Assembly: GCF_009737085.1 (NCBI RefSeq)
Contig: NZ_WOVL01000004.1
Location: 168,098-232,097 of the forward strand
Reading direction: 5' to 3'
From: Paenibacillus sp. NEAU-GSW1
GTDB lineage: Bacteria > Bacillota > Bacilli > Paenibacillales > Paenibacillaceae
DNA: 64,000 bases
The notes under the pieces are model-generated. The model ran no database searches. It saw only the letters and a list, made by a program, of their open reading frames with translations, and was not told the origin of the DNA. The stretch's first letter is position 1. Each line of letters opens with the position of its first letter. The translations under genes and the position numbers were made by a program. This document shows, piece by piece, positions 26,586 to 34,420 of the stretch.

Positions 26586-26685
26586 GGTCAATCTCCCTTC
26601 TGCGATGCAAGCAAACAAAACAAATTGGCGATATGTAACAGAATAATTCATTTTGTCCGCGAAAACCATCTATAAATCCATTATG

Positions 26686-26775
26686 CTACAATAATCCGAT
26701 GATTAATGTAACCATAACGATGACCAAAACAACGGCAACAAAAATAGCTACTAGCAATAGGAAATTACAATCCAT
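26686..26775 (-). CDS. Possible 29-residue single-span membrane peptide
   Basis: A short frame starting MDCNFLLLVAIFVAVVLVIV and ending MVTLIIGLL before a TAG stop. It is hydrophobic throughout, like many tiny membrane peptides of Firmicutes (for instance the YjcZ type, though no motif match is claimed). A purine-rich GGAAAAGGGA precedes the ATG, but the spacing is poor. It sits in the 314-bp gap between hisC and the acetyltransferase. Reported as a candidate only. Confidence 0.35.
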   Translation of the reverse strand: MDCNFLLLVAIFVAVVLVIVMVTLIIGLL

Positions 26776-26844
26776 TCCCTTTTCCGCTAAATAATTGCCA
26801 CAAGGAACATATTACCATAATTAGAGAGTTTTATCCGCTGAAAA

Positions 26845-26889
26845 TAAAAAACCGGAAAACGCATCACTCCTATTGTGCGTTCCCGGTTT
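26845..26889 (-). terminator. Terminator after the GNAT gene
   Basis: Minus strand AACCGGGAACGCA, 12-nt loop, TGCGTTTTCCGGTT, then TTTTATTTT; ten nt beyond the stop. Confidence 0.85.
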
Positions 26890-26899
26890 AAGCCAGCCT

Positions 26900-27415
26900 C
26901 TACTCGATTCTGCGGCCTACAATAATAAGATCGCGTTCCACGCCATCCAATTCGGCGACCTTCGGCAAATGAGCCCAGCGCTCAAAGCCGAATTTCCCGA
27001 GCAGCCCGAGACTCGGCTCGTTATGACCGAATATAAAGCCAAGCAGCGTGCGAATGCACAAACGCGGACATTCTTCAATCGCCGCCTGAATCAGAAGCGA
27101 GCCGATGCCCTTGCTGCGATGCTCCTCTGCAATATAGATGCTAAGCTCCGCTGTAGCGTTGTAGGCGGGTCTGCCGTAGAACGATTGAAAGCTAAGCCAA
27201 GCGACAATGCTGCCGTCCTCCTCCAAAACCCAAAGCGGCCTGTGATCCGGCGAATGTTCGTCGAACCATGGCTCGCGGTTCTGCACAGTGACAGGCTCCA
27301 GGTCAGCCGTTACTTTCCGGGAAGCGATCGTTGAATTATAAATGTCTACGATACGCGGCAAGTCAGCCGGCTCCGCATCTCTTAACGTAAATTGCTGTAA
27401 TGTCTTCTGCTTCAT
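26900..27415 (-). CDS. GNAT acetyltransferase, phosphinothricin N-acetyltransferase-like
   Basis: A 171-residue GNAT protein. It opens with [33 protein letters not shown], typical of the Pat/YwnH subfamily; the acetyl-CoA loop is [19 protein letters not shown] (R/Q-x-x-G-x-G/A form) near residue 105. The end is [29 protein letters not shown], also characteristic. Members acetylate phosphinothricin, methionine sulfoximine or sulfone and similar compounds; which one applies here is unknown. The start is uncertain: the ATG at 27415 gives normal length, but ATGs at 27451 and 27460 are in frame and no candidate has a strong ribosome-binding site. Confidence 0.82.
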   Translation of the reverse strand: MKQKTLQQFTLRDAEPADLPRIVDIYNSTIASRKVTADLEPVTVQNREPWFDEHSPDHRPLWVLEEDGSIVAWLSFQSFYGRPAYNATAELSIYIAEEHRSKGIGSLLIQAAIEECPRLCIRTLLGFIFGHNEPSLGLLGKFGFERWAHLPKVAELDGVERDLIIVGRRIE

Positions 27416-27488
27416 AGTAGCGGATCGTATCCTTCCATGCGGCTTATTCATCTGTATCAAGAGCCTTTTGATCGCATTTTATCATGAA

Positions 27489-27524
27489 CAGCGCCCCGCT
27501 GCCATGAGGGGCGGCGGGGCGCTG
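27489..27524 (-). terminator. GC-rich hairpin downstream of metQ
   Basis: Perfect 11-bp arms CAGCGCCCCGC and GCGGGGCGCTG, 17 nt past the metQ stop. The U-tract is poor (TTCATG), so it may act as a terminator or as an mRNA 3' stabiliser. Confidence 0.55.
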
Positions 27525-27541
27525 CAAGCGATACGACAAGA

Positions 27542-28447
27542 CTAGAATGCCGGGACTACAGCTACGCCGTATTTGTCCTCAATGAATTTTTTCACCTCGG
27601 GAGACAGCAGCGCTTCGCTCAGCTTTTTAATTTCATCGCGGTTCTCGTCTCCTGCGCGAACCGTAATAATGTTAGCGTACGGCGAATTTGCATCCTCGCG
27701 GAACAGCGCCGACTTCGGATCGATGCCCGCTTCAAGAATAAGGTTCGTGTTGATGACTGCGCCGTCCAGATCCGGCAGCGCTCTAGGCAGCGTAGCGGAG
27801 TCAGCCTCGATGAATTCCAGTTTCAACGGATTGTCCACAATATCTTTAGGCGTCGCCTCGTAGGTCGTCAAACCGTCTTTCAGTTTAATCAGCCCTTGCT
27901 GCTGCAGCAGGACAAGCGCGCGGTATTCATTGGACGGATTGTTCGGAATGCCGATTTTGGCGCCTTCCTTAATTTCATCCTTCGACTTCAGTTTCTCGGA
28001 GTATAGACCGATCGGCTCAACGTGAACTTTTGCCGTAACCGCGAAATTGTAGCCTTTCTCCGTTTTGACCGAATCCAGGTATGGAACGTGCTGGAAGTAG
28101 TTGGCGTCGATTTGCCCTTCCTGAAGCGCCGGGTTCAACTGCCCTTCGTCGTCGAGAATGACAACCTCGAGATTAATGCCTTGCTCTTTCAGCTTCGGTT
28201 TAATGAATTCCAAAATTTCAGCATGCGGCACCGGCGCAGCGCCTACTTTAATTGTTACTTCTTTCTTAGGCTCTTCCGTCGCGGCAGGCTCCGACGGTTT
28301 ATCCGTCGCTTGCTCCGTCGGCGCGGCCGTCGCCTCAGGCGAGCTTGCCGACTTGTTGTTGCCCCCTGCATTCGATCCGCAGCCCCCGAGGATCACGCTA
28401 ATAACGAGCAGTAGTGCAGTAAACGTAAACAGATGCTTTTTGGCCAT
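27542..28447 (-). CDS. metQ: Methionine ABC transporter substrate-binding lipoprotein
   Basis: NLPA/MetQ-family lipoprotein that captures methionine outside the membrane. The signal peptide ends in VILGGC with lipidated Cys23; a low-complexity Ala/Pro/Thr/Glu linker (about 30-65) leads to the binding domain with KVGAAPVPHAEILEFIKPKL, DANYFQHVPYLDS, IPNNPSNEYRALVLLQ and DGAVINTNL. The start at 28447 follows GGAGAGGAATT; the frame opens much further upstream, but that part is Arg-rich shadow sequence over metP. Third gene of metN-metP-metQ. Length 301 is normal. Confidence 0.93.
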   Translation of the reverse strand: MAKKHLFTFTALLLVISVILGGCGSNAGGNNKSASSPEATAAPTEQATDKPSEPAATEEPKKEVTIKVGAAPVPHAEILEFIKPKLKEQGINLEVVILDDEGQLNPALQEGQIDANYFQHVPYLDSVKTEKGYNFAVTAKVHVEPIGLYSEKLKSKDEIKEGAKIGIPNNPSNEYRALVLLQQQGLIKLKDGLTTYEATPKDIVDNPLKLEFIEADSATLPRALPDLDGAVINTNLILEAGIDPKSALFREDANSPYANIITVRAGDENRDEIKKLSEALLSPEVKKFIEDKYGVAVVPAF

Positions 28448-28503
28448 AATTCCTCTCCTACTTTCTATATCGTTTTTATATGTGGTGTTGCAGTGAACCC
28501 TTG

Positions 28504-29169
28504 TTAAACTTGCCTTCTTCTCTTTCGGATCGCATGTGCCGCCCCATCCCCGCTCCATTGAATCAGTTGGACGAGCAGAATGATTGTGATGACCGTAGCG
28601 AATAAAATATCTTCGCGAAAACGCTGGTAGCCGAAGCGAATGGCGAGACTGCCAAGCCCGCCTGCGCCGATTGCGCCGGCAACAGCGGTAAATTCCGTAA
28701 TCGCGATGACGGCGATCGTTACGCCGCGGATCAGCGCGGGGAGCGCTTCGGGAATGAGCACGCGGAAGATGATCGTCCATGGCGATGCTCCGATCGACTT
28801 GGCCGCTTCTATTTTCCCGTGGCTCACTTCTTTGAGCGAATTTTCAATAATGCGCCCAAGGAATGGGGCCGCTCCGATCGACAGCGATACAATCGCTGCG
28901 GTTGGCCCAAGCGAAGTTCCGACGATAAAACGGGAGAGCGGCAGGAGCAGCACGATCAAAATGATGAACGGCAACGATCTTACGCCGTTAATGAGAGTGC
29001 CGATGATCTTATGAATGAGCGGCGCCTCCAACAACCCTCCCCGTTCCGTCACGACGAGCGTTACGCCCAGCGCAATGCCGAGCAGCAGCGCGAACAGCGA
29101 GGACCATGCCGCCATATACAGCGTCTCGCGCAGCCCTTCCCAGAGCAGATCGAACAGATCGTCCTTCAT
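28504..29169 (-). CDS. metP: Methionine ABC transporter permease
   Basis: A 221-residue MetI/MetP-type permease with five or six helices. The EAA loop that docks to the ATPase is visible as [29 protein letters not shown] (near residues 118-146). Other family segments: [27 protein letters not shown] and [21 protein letters not shown] near the end. Its ATG overlaps the metN stop (ATGA), so the two are coupled. Name follows Bacillus metNPQ. Confidence 0.93.
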   Translation of the reverse strand: MKDDLFDLLWEGLRETLYMAAWSSLFALLLGIALGVTLVVTERGGLLEAPLIHKIIGTLINGVRSLPFIILIVLLLPLSRFIVGTSLGPTAAIVSLSIGAAPFLGRIIENSLKEVSHGKIEAAKSIGASPWTIIFRVLIPEALPALIRGVTIAVIAITEFTAVAGAIGAGGLGSLAIRFGYQRFREDILFATVITIILLVQLIQWSGDGAAHAIRKRRRQV

Positions 29170-29951
29170 ATGCCCGCCCCCATCCCTTCCATAATGGAGC
29201 GCTTATCGCGGTAGTAATCGATAATGCTGACGAATCGTCTTGCCGTATAGCTTTCCGGATGAAGGAACAGCTTGTCGACCGGTCCCGTCTCCGCAATTGC
29301 GCCGTATTCAATTACAGCCATTTGATCGCATACATGCTGCAGCACGTCGAGCTCATGCGTAATAAGCACAATGGTCAGCTTGAGCTTGTCGTTAATATCT
29401 TGGAGCAGCTCCAATATGGAATAGGTCGTCTGCGGATCAAGGGCGGAGGTCGCTTCATCGCTGAGCAGCACATCAGGATCGTTGACAAGCGCTCTTGCAA
29501 TGCTAACCCGCTGCTTCTGCCCGCCGCTAAGCTGAGAAGGATAACAATGTCCTTTATCCTCCAGACCGACAAGCGCCAGCAGCTCCTGCACCTTCTCGCG
29601 GATGTAGAGCTTGGGATGCCCGGCTACCGCCAAGGGGAAGGCGACATTTTGAAACACGGTTTGCGAATCGAGCAAATTAAAGTGCTGAAAAATCATCCCG
29701 ATCTTTCTTCTCGCCAGCCGCAGCTCCTTCTCGTTCAAGTCGGTGATGACCGTTTCGCCGATCACGATGCGGCCGCTGTCCGGTTCCTCTAACCGGTTCA
29801 AGCAACGGATCAAGGTCGATTTGCCCGCCCCGCTGAAGCCGATAATGCCGAAAATTTCGCCTTTGCGAATGTTCAAGTTAATGTTCTTTAACGCAACGAT
29901 CGATTCGCCTGCGCTTTTGTACGTCTTGTTAAGGTTCGATATGGTAATCAC
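29166..29951 (-). CDS. metN: Methionine ABC transporter ATPase (short form)
   Basis: ABC ATPase energising methionine import. Walker [14 protein letters not shown] near residue 38, Q-loop MIFQHFNLL, signature [15 protein letters not shown] near 142, Walker [13 protein letters not shown] near 160 and switch His in ITHELDVLQ. The protein stops at 261 residues, soon after the ATPase core, whereas the usual MetN is about 340 with a C-terminal NIL domain that binds methionine for feedback inhibition. No frame remnant of a NIL domain follows because metP starts inside the stop codon. First gene of the operon, preceded by a structured leader. Confidence 0.88.
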   Translation of the reverse strand: MITISNLNKTYKSAGESIVALKNINLNIRKGEIFGIIGFSGAGKSTLIRCLNRLEEPDSGRIVIGETVITDLNEKELRLARRKIGMIFQHFNLLDSQTVFQNVAFPLAVAGHPKLYIREKVQELLALVGLEDKGHCYPSQLSGGQKQRVSIARALVNDPDVLLSDEATSALDPQTTYSILELLQDINDKLKLTIVLITHELDVLQHVCDQMAVIEYGAIAETGPVDKLFLHPESYTARRFVSIIDYYRDKRSIMEGMGAGI

Positions 29952-30066
29952 TTGAAGCCACCCCCGGTTACAAGCAGAAACGGCTTCGCCGTCCTTTGGA
30001 GGCGGAGCTTCGTTTCGCGTTGAAATATAAGCGTAGTATAAGGAATAATTTATACTTCTTATATTT

Positions 30067-30170
30067 TAAAAAAACCAAGCCTCATGCACCGGCAATACAT
30101 GCCTGGCGCTGCGCTTGGTTTCCAGTGATCTGGTCAACTCATTTTATATAACCAACTAATTCGATTGGTT
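30067..30170 (-). promoter_or_regulatory. Attenuator-like leader of metNPQ
   Basis: Read on the minus strand, four short segments alternate. AACCAA (30170-30165) can pair with TTGGTT (30155-30150). AACCAAGC (30120-30113) can pair with GCTTGGTT (30080-30073), which is followed by seven Ts. Segment 2 can instead pair with segment 3, giving mutually exclusive terminator and antiterminator forms. The terminator loop carries further stems (GCGCC/GGTGC and GGCA/TGCC). A CCAG-ATCA-CTGG hairpin lies between segments 2 and 3. It matches neither an S-box (SAM-I) riboswitch nor a T-box core that I could recognise. Confidence 0.6.
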
Positions 30171-30176
30171 TTCTAT

Positions 30177-30205
30177 AATTTAAAGCACAATTGAAGCAGT
30201 GTCAA
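30177..30205 (-). promoter_or_regulatory. Putative promoter of metNPQ
   Basis: TTGACA (30205-30200), 17 nt, TAAATT (30182-30177). The -35 is perfect and the -10 matches four of six; it places the +1 just before the attenuator-like segments. Confidence 0.55.
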
Positions 30206-30242
30206 TATAAATTTTAGCAAAATGTTGGAATTTCAGGCGGCA

Positions 30243-30271
30243 TTGACGGGACTACATAAAGGTGGTAGATT
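30243..30271 (+). promoter_or_regulatory. Putative promoter of the flavin monooxygenase gene
   Basis: TTGACG (30243-30248), 17 nt, TAGATT (30266-30271), 60 nt before the start codon. Divergent from the metN promoter. Confidence 0.45.
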
Positions 30272-30331
30272 ATAGCCAATTATTCACATTATTTAACTTG
30301 GATAAAAGAAAGAGATAGGAGGCAATTCGCA

Positions 30332-31744
30332 ATGACTCATCGTCCTTATCAGAGGCAAATCAAGCTTTCCGCCTATTTGGTCGGAACCGGCATGCACGTT
30401 GGAAGCTGGCGCCATCCGCATGCGCAGCTGAGCGCAAGCATCGATATCGACTATTACCGCAAGCTGGCGCAGACAGCCGAGCGAGGCAAATTCGATATCG
30501 CTTTTATAGCCGACAGCCTGGCGATCAACGAACAGTCGCATCCGAATATTTTGAACCGTTACGAACCGATTACCCTTATTACGGCGCTCGCCAGCGCAAC
30601 GACGCATATCGGCGTAGTCGCAACGGCCTCAACTTCTTATATTGAGCCCTTCAATTTGGCGCGGATGCTGCTTTCCGCTGACCAGATCAGCAAGGGGCGC
30701 GTAGGCTGGAACATTGTCACGACGCGCGATCTGTCGGGCAACACCGCGCTTAACTTTGGCGGACAGGAGCATTACGAGCATAGCCTGCGCTATGAACGGG
30801 CCGAGGAATTCGTCGAGGTCGTGCGCGGGCTGTGGGATTCATGGGAGGATGACGCGTTTACGCAGGACAAAGAAAGCGGCGTATTCTTCGATCCCGCAAA
30901 ACTGCATCAAATCGGGCATCGGGGCGAGTTTTTCACCGTGCAGGGACCTCTCAACATCGCCCGATCGCCTCAAGGCCATCCGGTGCTCGTCCAAGCCGGC
31001 AATTCCGAGGCGGGGCAGAACTTTGCCGCGAAGTCCGCGGAAGTGATTTTCTCGATCAAATACAATCTGGAGGACGCTAAAGCCTTCTACCGCTCCTTTA
31101 AAGATAAAGCGGCGGCTGCAGGACGAAATCCGGACGATATTTATATTTTGCAAGGCATTTCGCCGATCATCGCCGAGTCCGACGAGGCCGCTCAGGCGAA
31201 GCTCAAGGAGCTGGAGGCGCTTATTACAGAGGAGCAGGGAATCGGCTTTCTCGCCGACTATTTCCGCAGCATCGACTTTAGCGGCTTTACGCTGGAATCG
31301 CGGGCGGCGGAGGTTGGCGTTGACCGGGCCGATGAGAAGAAATCCGACTACAAGAAGCATCAGCCGGTCATTGCCCGGGAAAACCCGACGCTGCGGGAAG
31401 TTTACTCGCTGCTGACCGGCTCGTTCAGCGGCGACCATCTCGTCGGCACGCCGGAGAAAATTGCCGACACGCTAGAGCATTGGTTCGAGGAAGGCGCGGC
31501 GGACGGCTTCATGCTGATGGCGCCGCTGCTGCCGGACGGACTCGAGGACTTCGTCAATCTCGTCGTTCCGGTACTGCAGCAGCGCGGACTGTTCCGTACC
31601 GAGTACGAAGGGACAACGCTGCGGGAGCATTTCCATCTGCCGAAGCCCAAGAACCGCTTCGCCGCCCGCAGCGGCGAGGCTTCCCGCGCCTCTTTTAACG
31701 CGCAGCAGTCTGGCTCTGATTCAGTGAATGTGTTGCTGGACTAA
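30332..31744 (+). CDS. LLM-class FMN-dependent monooxygenase (NtaA/SnaA/DszA family)
   Basis: A 470-residue TIM-barrel flavin monooxygenase that needs reduced FMN from a partner reductase. Family blocks: IKLSAYLVGTGMHVGSWRHP at the start, FDIAFIADSLAI near 55, YEPITLITALASATTHIGVVATASTSYIEPFNLAR near 75-110, GRVGWNIVTTRDLSGNTALNFG near 120-142, and HPVLVQAGNSEAGQNFAAKSAEVIFS near 215-240. It resembles Bacillus YtnJ and other enzymes that salvage organic sulfur. Its divergent position next to the methionine transporter supports a sulfur role by context. AGGAGG lies 8-9 nt before the ATG. No cognate flavin reductase is in the window. Confidence 0.9.
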   Translation: MTHRPYQRQIKLSAYLVGTGMHVGSWRHPHAQLSASIDIDYYRKLAQTAERGKFDIAFIADSLAINEQSHPNILNRYEPITLITALASATTHIGVVATASTSYIEPFNLARMLLSADQISKGRVGWNIVTTRDLSGNTALNFGGQEHYEHSLRYERAEEFVEVVRGLWDSWEDDAFTQDKESGVFFDPAKLHQIGHRGEFFTVQGPLNIARSPQGHPVLVQAGNSEAGQNFAAKSAEVIFSIKYNLEDAKAFYRSFKDKAAAAGRNPDDIYILQGISPIIAESDEAAQAKLKELEALITEEQGIGFLADYFRSIDFSGFTLESRAAEVGVDRADEKKSDYKKHQPVIARENPTLREVYSLLTGSFSGDHLVGTPEKIADTLEHWFEEGAADGFMLMAPLLPDGLEDFVNLVVPVLQQRGLFRTEYEGTTLREHFHLPKPKNRFAARSGEASRASFNAQQSGSDSVNVLLD

Positions 31745-31794
31745 ACTTTGTTTATTGCGCCTTGCTGACCGAGATTGCACGTACTGTGTTAAGT

Positions 31795-31854
31795 AACTGT
31801 ATTTTGAGGAACTGTGTTTTGAGGAACTGTGTTTTGAGGAACTGTGTTTTGAGG
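31795..31854. repeat. 15-bp tandem repeat, four copies
   Basis: Unit AACTGTGTTTTGAGG (first copy has A for G at one site) at 31795, 31810, 31825 and 31840, in the noncoding gap after the monooxygenase gene. Confidence 0.9.
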
Positions 31855-31940
31855 CTGCTGGGGTTATTGCGCCTCACTATGAAATTGCACTCCTTCTCGT
31901 TATTGCGGCGTAATATGCTATTCAACTCGCTCACACAGAC

Positions 31941-32780
31941 AAACAGCGAACCTGCTTCGCAATTTTGCGAAGCAATGTTCGCTGTTTCGGTTACTTTGGA
32001 GCAGACTGCGACTAACAACGAACCCAGTTTCGCTAGTCGGGAATGCGAGTGCGCGATTTGCGAATTTCGGTTCGCTATCTGCCCGAACTATGCCATATCC
32101 CGCTCTTTTAGCGAAATTTGGTTCGCTAATTTGCGAACCTGCTTCGCTCGGCGCCGATTTGGGACGCAGTGCAGCAGCGGAACACCTATCCTATTTATAC
32201 CTCTAGGCAAGCGTGCCTAGAGCACATCAAACAAACAAACAAACAGCGAACCTGCTTCGCAATTTTGCGAAGCAATGTTCGCTGTTTCGGTTACTTTGGA
32301 GCAGACTGCGACTAACAACGAACCCAATTTCGCTAGTCGGGAATGCGAGTGCGCGATTTGCGAATTCCGGTTCGCTATCCGCCCGAACTATGCCATATCC
32401 CGCTCTTTTAGCGAAATTTGGTTCGCTAATTTGCGAACCTGCTTCGCTCGACGCCGATTTGGGACGCAGTGCAGCAGCGGAACACCTATCCTATTTATAC
32501 CTCTAGGCAAGCGTGCCTAGAGCACATCAAACAAACAAACAGCGAACCTGCTTCGCAATTTTGCGAAGCAATGTTCGCTGTTTCGGTTACTTTGGAGCAG
32601 ACTGCGACTAACAACGAACCCAATTTCGCTAGTCGGGAATGCGAGTGCGCGATTTGCGAATTTCGGTTCGCTATCCGCCCGAACTATGCCATATCCCGCT
32701 CTTTTAGCGAAATTTGGTTCGCTAATTTGCGAACCTGCTTCGCTCGACGGCGATTTGGGACGCGAGTCAGCTTCGCATGA
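31941..32780. repeat. Family C tandem repeat, nearly three copies of 296-300 bp
   Basis: Copies start at 31941, 32241 and 32537; the third is cut short near 32770. Each begins with a nested palindrome: CAGCGAAC, then GCTTCGCAA/TTGCGAAGC, then GTTCGCTG. It continues with many TTCGCTA/GCGAA half-sites. The first two copies end in CTCTAGGCA-4 nt-TGCCTAGAG (32201-32222 and 32501-32522). Copies differ by single substitutions. A similar reading frame runs through all copies because the units are alike, but there is no ribosome-binding site and the repeat looks noncoding. Related single copies lie near 55.0-55.3 and 63.6-63.8 kb. Confidence 0.92.
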
Positions 32781-32784
32781 TCAC

Positions 32785-33180
32785 TCATAAACTCGCCTTG
32801 CCCTTCCCCTTATGCGCAACGGCAAATCCGGCAAGCGCAGCTACCGCAACAAGATGGCAAATCAGGTAGATACAGCTTTGCAGCCATCGCCCTGTTCCGG
32901 CATCAGCCAGATGCAACGCAAACAACACAGCAAATCCGACATGCATGACAGTAACGCCAACGTATACGATCCCCCTCAGCCCCAAAGGGATTTCGAGCCG
33001 GAGGTCCGCCAGCACGATGCCGCAAACGGCAAACAGTAAGCTCCATAAATAGCCGAGCGGCGCTTCTTCCAACTGCAACGCATAAGCGAGAACCGGTGAC
33101 AGGTACAATACGAAGCATAGCAAGGTCGCTGCTGCTGCCGTCATTCGCCATCCGTTCATCGCATCATCCCCATCGCACAT
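32785..33180 (-). CDS. Hypothetical four-helix membrane protein
   Basis: A 131-residue protein with four hydrophobic segments (TAAAATLLCFVLYLSPVLAYAL; LGYLWSLLFAVCGIVLA; GIVYVGVTVMHVGFAVLFAL; CIYLICHLVAVAALAGFAVA) and a Lys-rich tail. Family not recognised. It starts 1 nt after the stop of the upstream lipoprotein gene, or at the ATG at 33159 that has GGGGATG upstream; either way the two genes form a pair. Confidence 0.7.
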   Translation of the reverse strand: MCDGDDAMNGWRMTAAAATLLCFVLYLSPVLAYALQLEEAPLGYLWSLLFAVCGIVLADLRLEIPLGLRGIVYVGVTVMHVGFAVLFALHLADAGTGRWLQSCIYLICHLVAVAALAGFAVAHKGKGKASL

Positions 33181-33181
33181 T

Positions 33182-33643
33182 TTATTTCTCAGGCCGTTTC
33201 CATCCGAGCTCCGACGCCAGCTTCTCTATGTCCGACACCTCATCCGTACCGGGAGCCAAGCTTCTCATATGAATGATCAGCGCGTTATTCGCGGTGTAGA
33301 TGTAAGGCAGGTAGACGATGTCAATTAACGCAGTCTGCTCTTCAAGCGCCCGCACGCCTAGCGACATCTCCTCCGGCGAGCCGAATACGTAAATATACAG
33401 CAGCTCCCGACCCTCATCGTCCAGCCTATACGCTACGGACTCATCCGCGCCCGATAGACGGTATGATTCCATCATTTCCGTTTCCTTGACAGAAATCGAT
33501 TTCTGCGAAAGCAGCTGCTTAATCTCGTCCATCCGGTGCAGCTTGAGACTTAGCATAAACTCCTTGTTCGCGGCAGATCCGCATGCGGCGGCAAACGGCA
33601 GCAGCAAGATGCATATGAGGCAAAGCAGCATCCCTTTTCTCAT
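33182..33643 (-). CDS. Hypothetical lipoprotein
   Basis: Begins MRKGMLLCLICILLLPFAAAC, a lipoprotein signal peptide with lipobox AAAC (Cys21). The mature part (about 130 residues) is mixed alpha/beta and charged, with MDEIKQLLSQKSISVKETEMMESYRL and YIYTANNALIIHMRSLA. No family recognised. The start at 33643 is fixed by AGGAGGGG 10 nt upstream; the frame opens to 33730 without signal. Coupled to the membrane protein gene downstream. Confidence 0.8.
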   Translation of the reverse strand: MRKGMLLCLICILLLPFAAACGSAANKEFMLSLKLHRMDEIKQLLSQKSISVKETEMMESYRLSGADESVAYRLDDEGRELLYIYVFGSPEEMSLGVRALEEQTALIDIVYLPYIYTANNALIIHMRSLAPGTDEVSDIEKLASELGWKRPEK

Positions 33644-33767
33644 CGGCCGATAGCCCCTCCTGCACCGAATTCCCATTTTCCCATAACAACCCGCCTCTCC
33701 GACGTTAGGTAAACACACTAGTACCAGCATAAACGTTCAGAGGGACAAAATAGTTACAAAAAAAGTG

Positions 33768-34223
33768 TTATATCCAGCGCCAAAACGGCTTGTTGTACAC
33801 TTTTATTTTATGCTTTTCAGCCCATGCGCCCAGCGCCTTTATCGCCTCATCGCCGCTGCCGTCAAAGCGGAAGCTGTGGTCGACCGGAACGATCCGCTTT
33901 CCTTTCGGCATAATGCCGACTACCGGGCTGAAATAGCCCTCCACCATAATGTATTCGATCTTCTCAGCACCGAGCTCTTTGCCGCGAATCGCGAGCGCCT
34001 TGTCCGAAAACCGAACGTTGGAAGCTTTCCCAAAGCTTTTCAACAGCAAATAAATAAGCAAAGTCATGGAGACCGCCAGTAAAATCGACTGACAATAAAA
34101 TAACGCAGTAAACCCTTCAGAAGTAAACTCCTTTACAATCATGTAAACAAGCAAAATAATCGTAGTAAAAAAGCCGATCGCGGTCTTCATATGCAAAGGA
34201 TGCTTAATCGAAAAACTTCCCAT
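33768..34223 (-). CDS. Hypothetical two-helix membrane protein
   Basis: About 151 residues. Two transmembrane helices (KTAIGFFTTIILLVYMIV and LFYCQSILLAVSMTLLIYLLL) are followed by a cytoplasmic beta-rich domain (VRFSDKALAIRGKELGAEKIEYIMVEGYFSPVVGIMPKGKRIVP) of the type seen in small PH-like membrane proteins, and a C-terminus KHKIKVYNKPFWRWI. The start is uncertain: ATG at 34223 or GTG at 34235. It is divergent from des. Confidence 0.65.
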   Translation of the reverse strand: MGSFSIKHPLHMKTAIGFFTTIILLVYMIVKEFTSEGFTALFYCQSILLAVSMTLLIYLLLKSFGKASNVRFSDKALAIRGKELGAEKIEYIMVEGYFSPVVGIMPKGKRIVPVDHSFRFDGSGDEAIKALGAWAEKHKIKVYNKPFWRWI

Positions 34224-34278
34224 ACGGCAATGCACCGCCTTCCAAACTTAGAATATAGCCCAGATTATACCATCGACC

Positions 34279-34314
34279 ATGACAGTTGTCATACCCTCAT
34301 CTTGACGTTTATGA
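34279..34314. promoter_or_regulatory. Candidate DesR-binding dyads upstream of des
   Basis: Dyad 1 has arms ATGACA and TGTCAT with a 2-nt centre (34279-34292). Dyad 2 is TCAT-10 nt-ATGA (34297-34314). Both lie just upstream of a weak -35, where a response-regulator activator would bind. Assignment to DesR is by context. Confidence 0.65.
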
Positions 34315-34315
34315 C

Positions 34316-34345
34316 TTCAACGAAGCTGCGCTCTCCCTTTACAAT
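34316..34345 (+). promoter_or_regulatory. des promoter
   Basis: The -10 TACAAT (34340-34345) is good; the -35 at the right spacing is only TTCAAC (34316-34321). A weak -35 with dyads just upstream fits an activator-dependent promoter. Confidence 0.6.
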
Positions 34346-34420
34346 AGAGACAGATCATTCCCGCCGCAGCGCATTTGCTGTATGCTGCCACGAGTTTGAG
34401 CCTGATGAGGGGGAACTTCC

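Noticed and set aside
27542..28780. Long form of MetQ starting at 28780
   Set aside because: The extra 111 residues are Arg-rich and lie over metP; the lipoprotein signal peptide begins at 28447 with a good ribosome-binding site.
29952..30331. SAM-I riboswitch or methionine T-box upstream of metN
   Set aside because: No S-box core and no T-box antiterminator sequence is visible; only an attenuator-like set of complementary segments was found.
31762..32780. Repeated open frames of about 80-150 codons in family C
   Set aside because: They are identical by virtue of the DNA repeat, Cys-rich, unlike any protein, and lack ribosome-binding sites.
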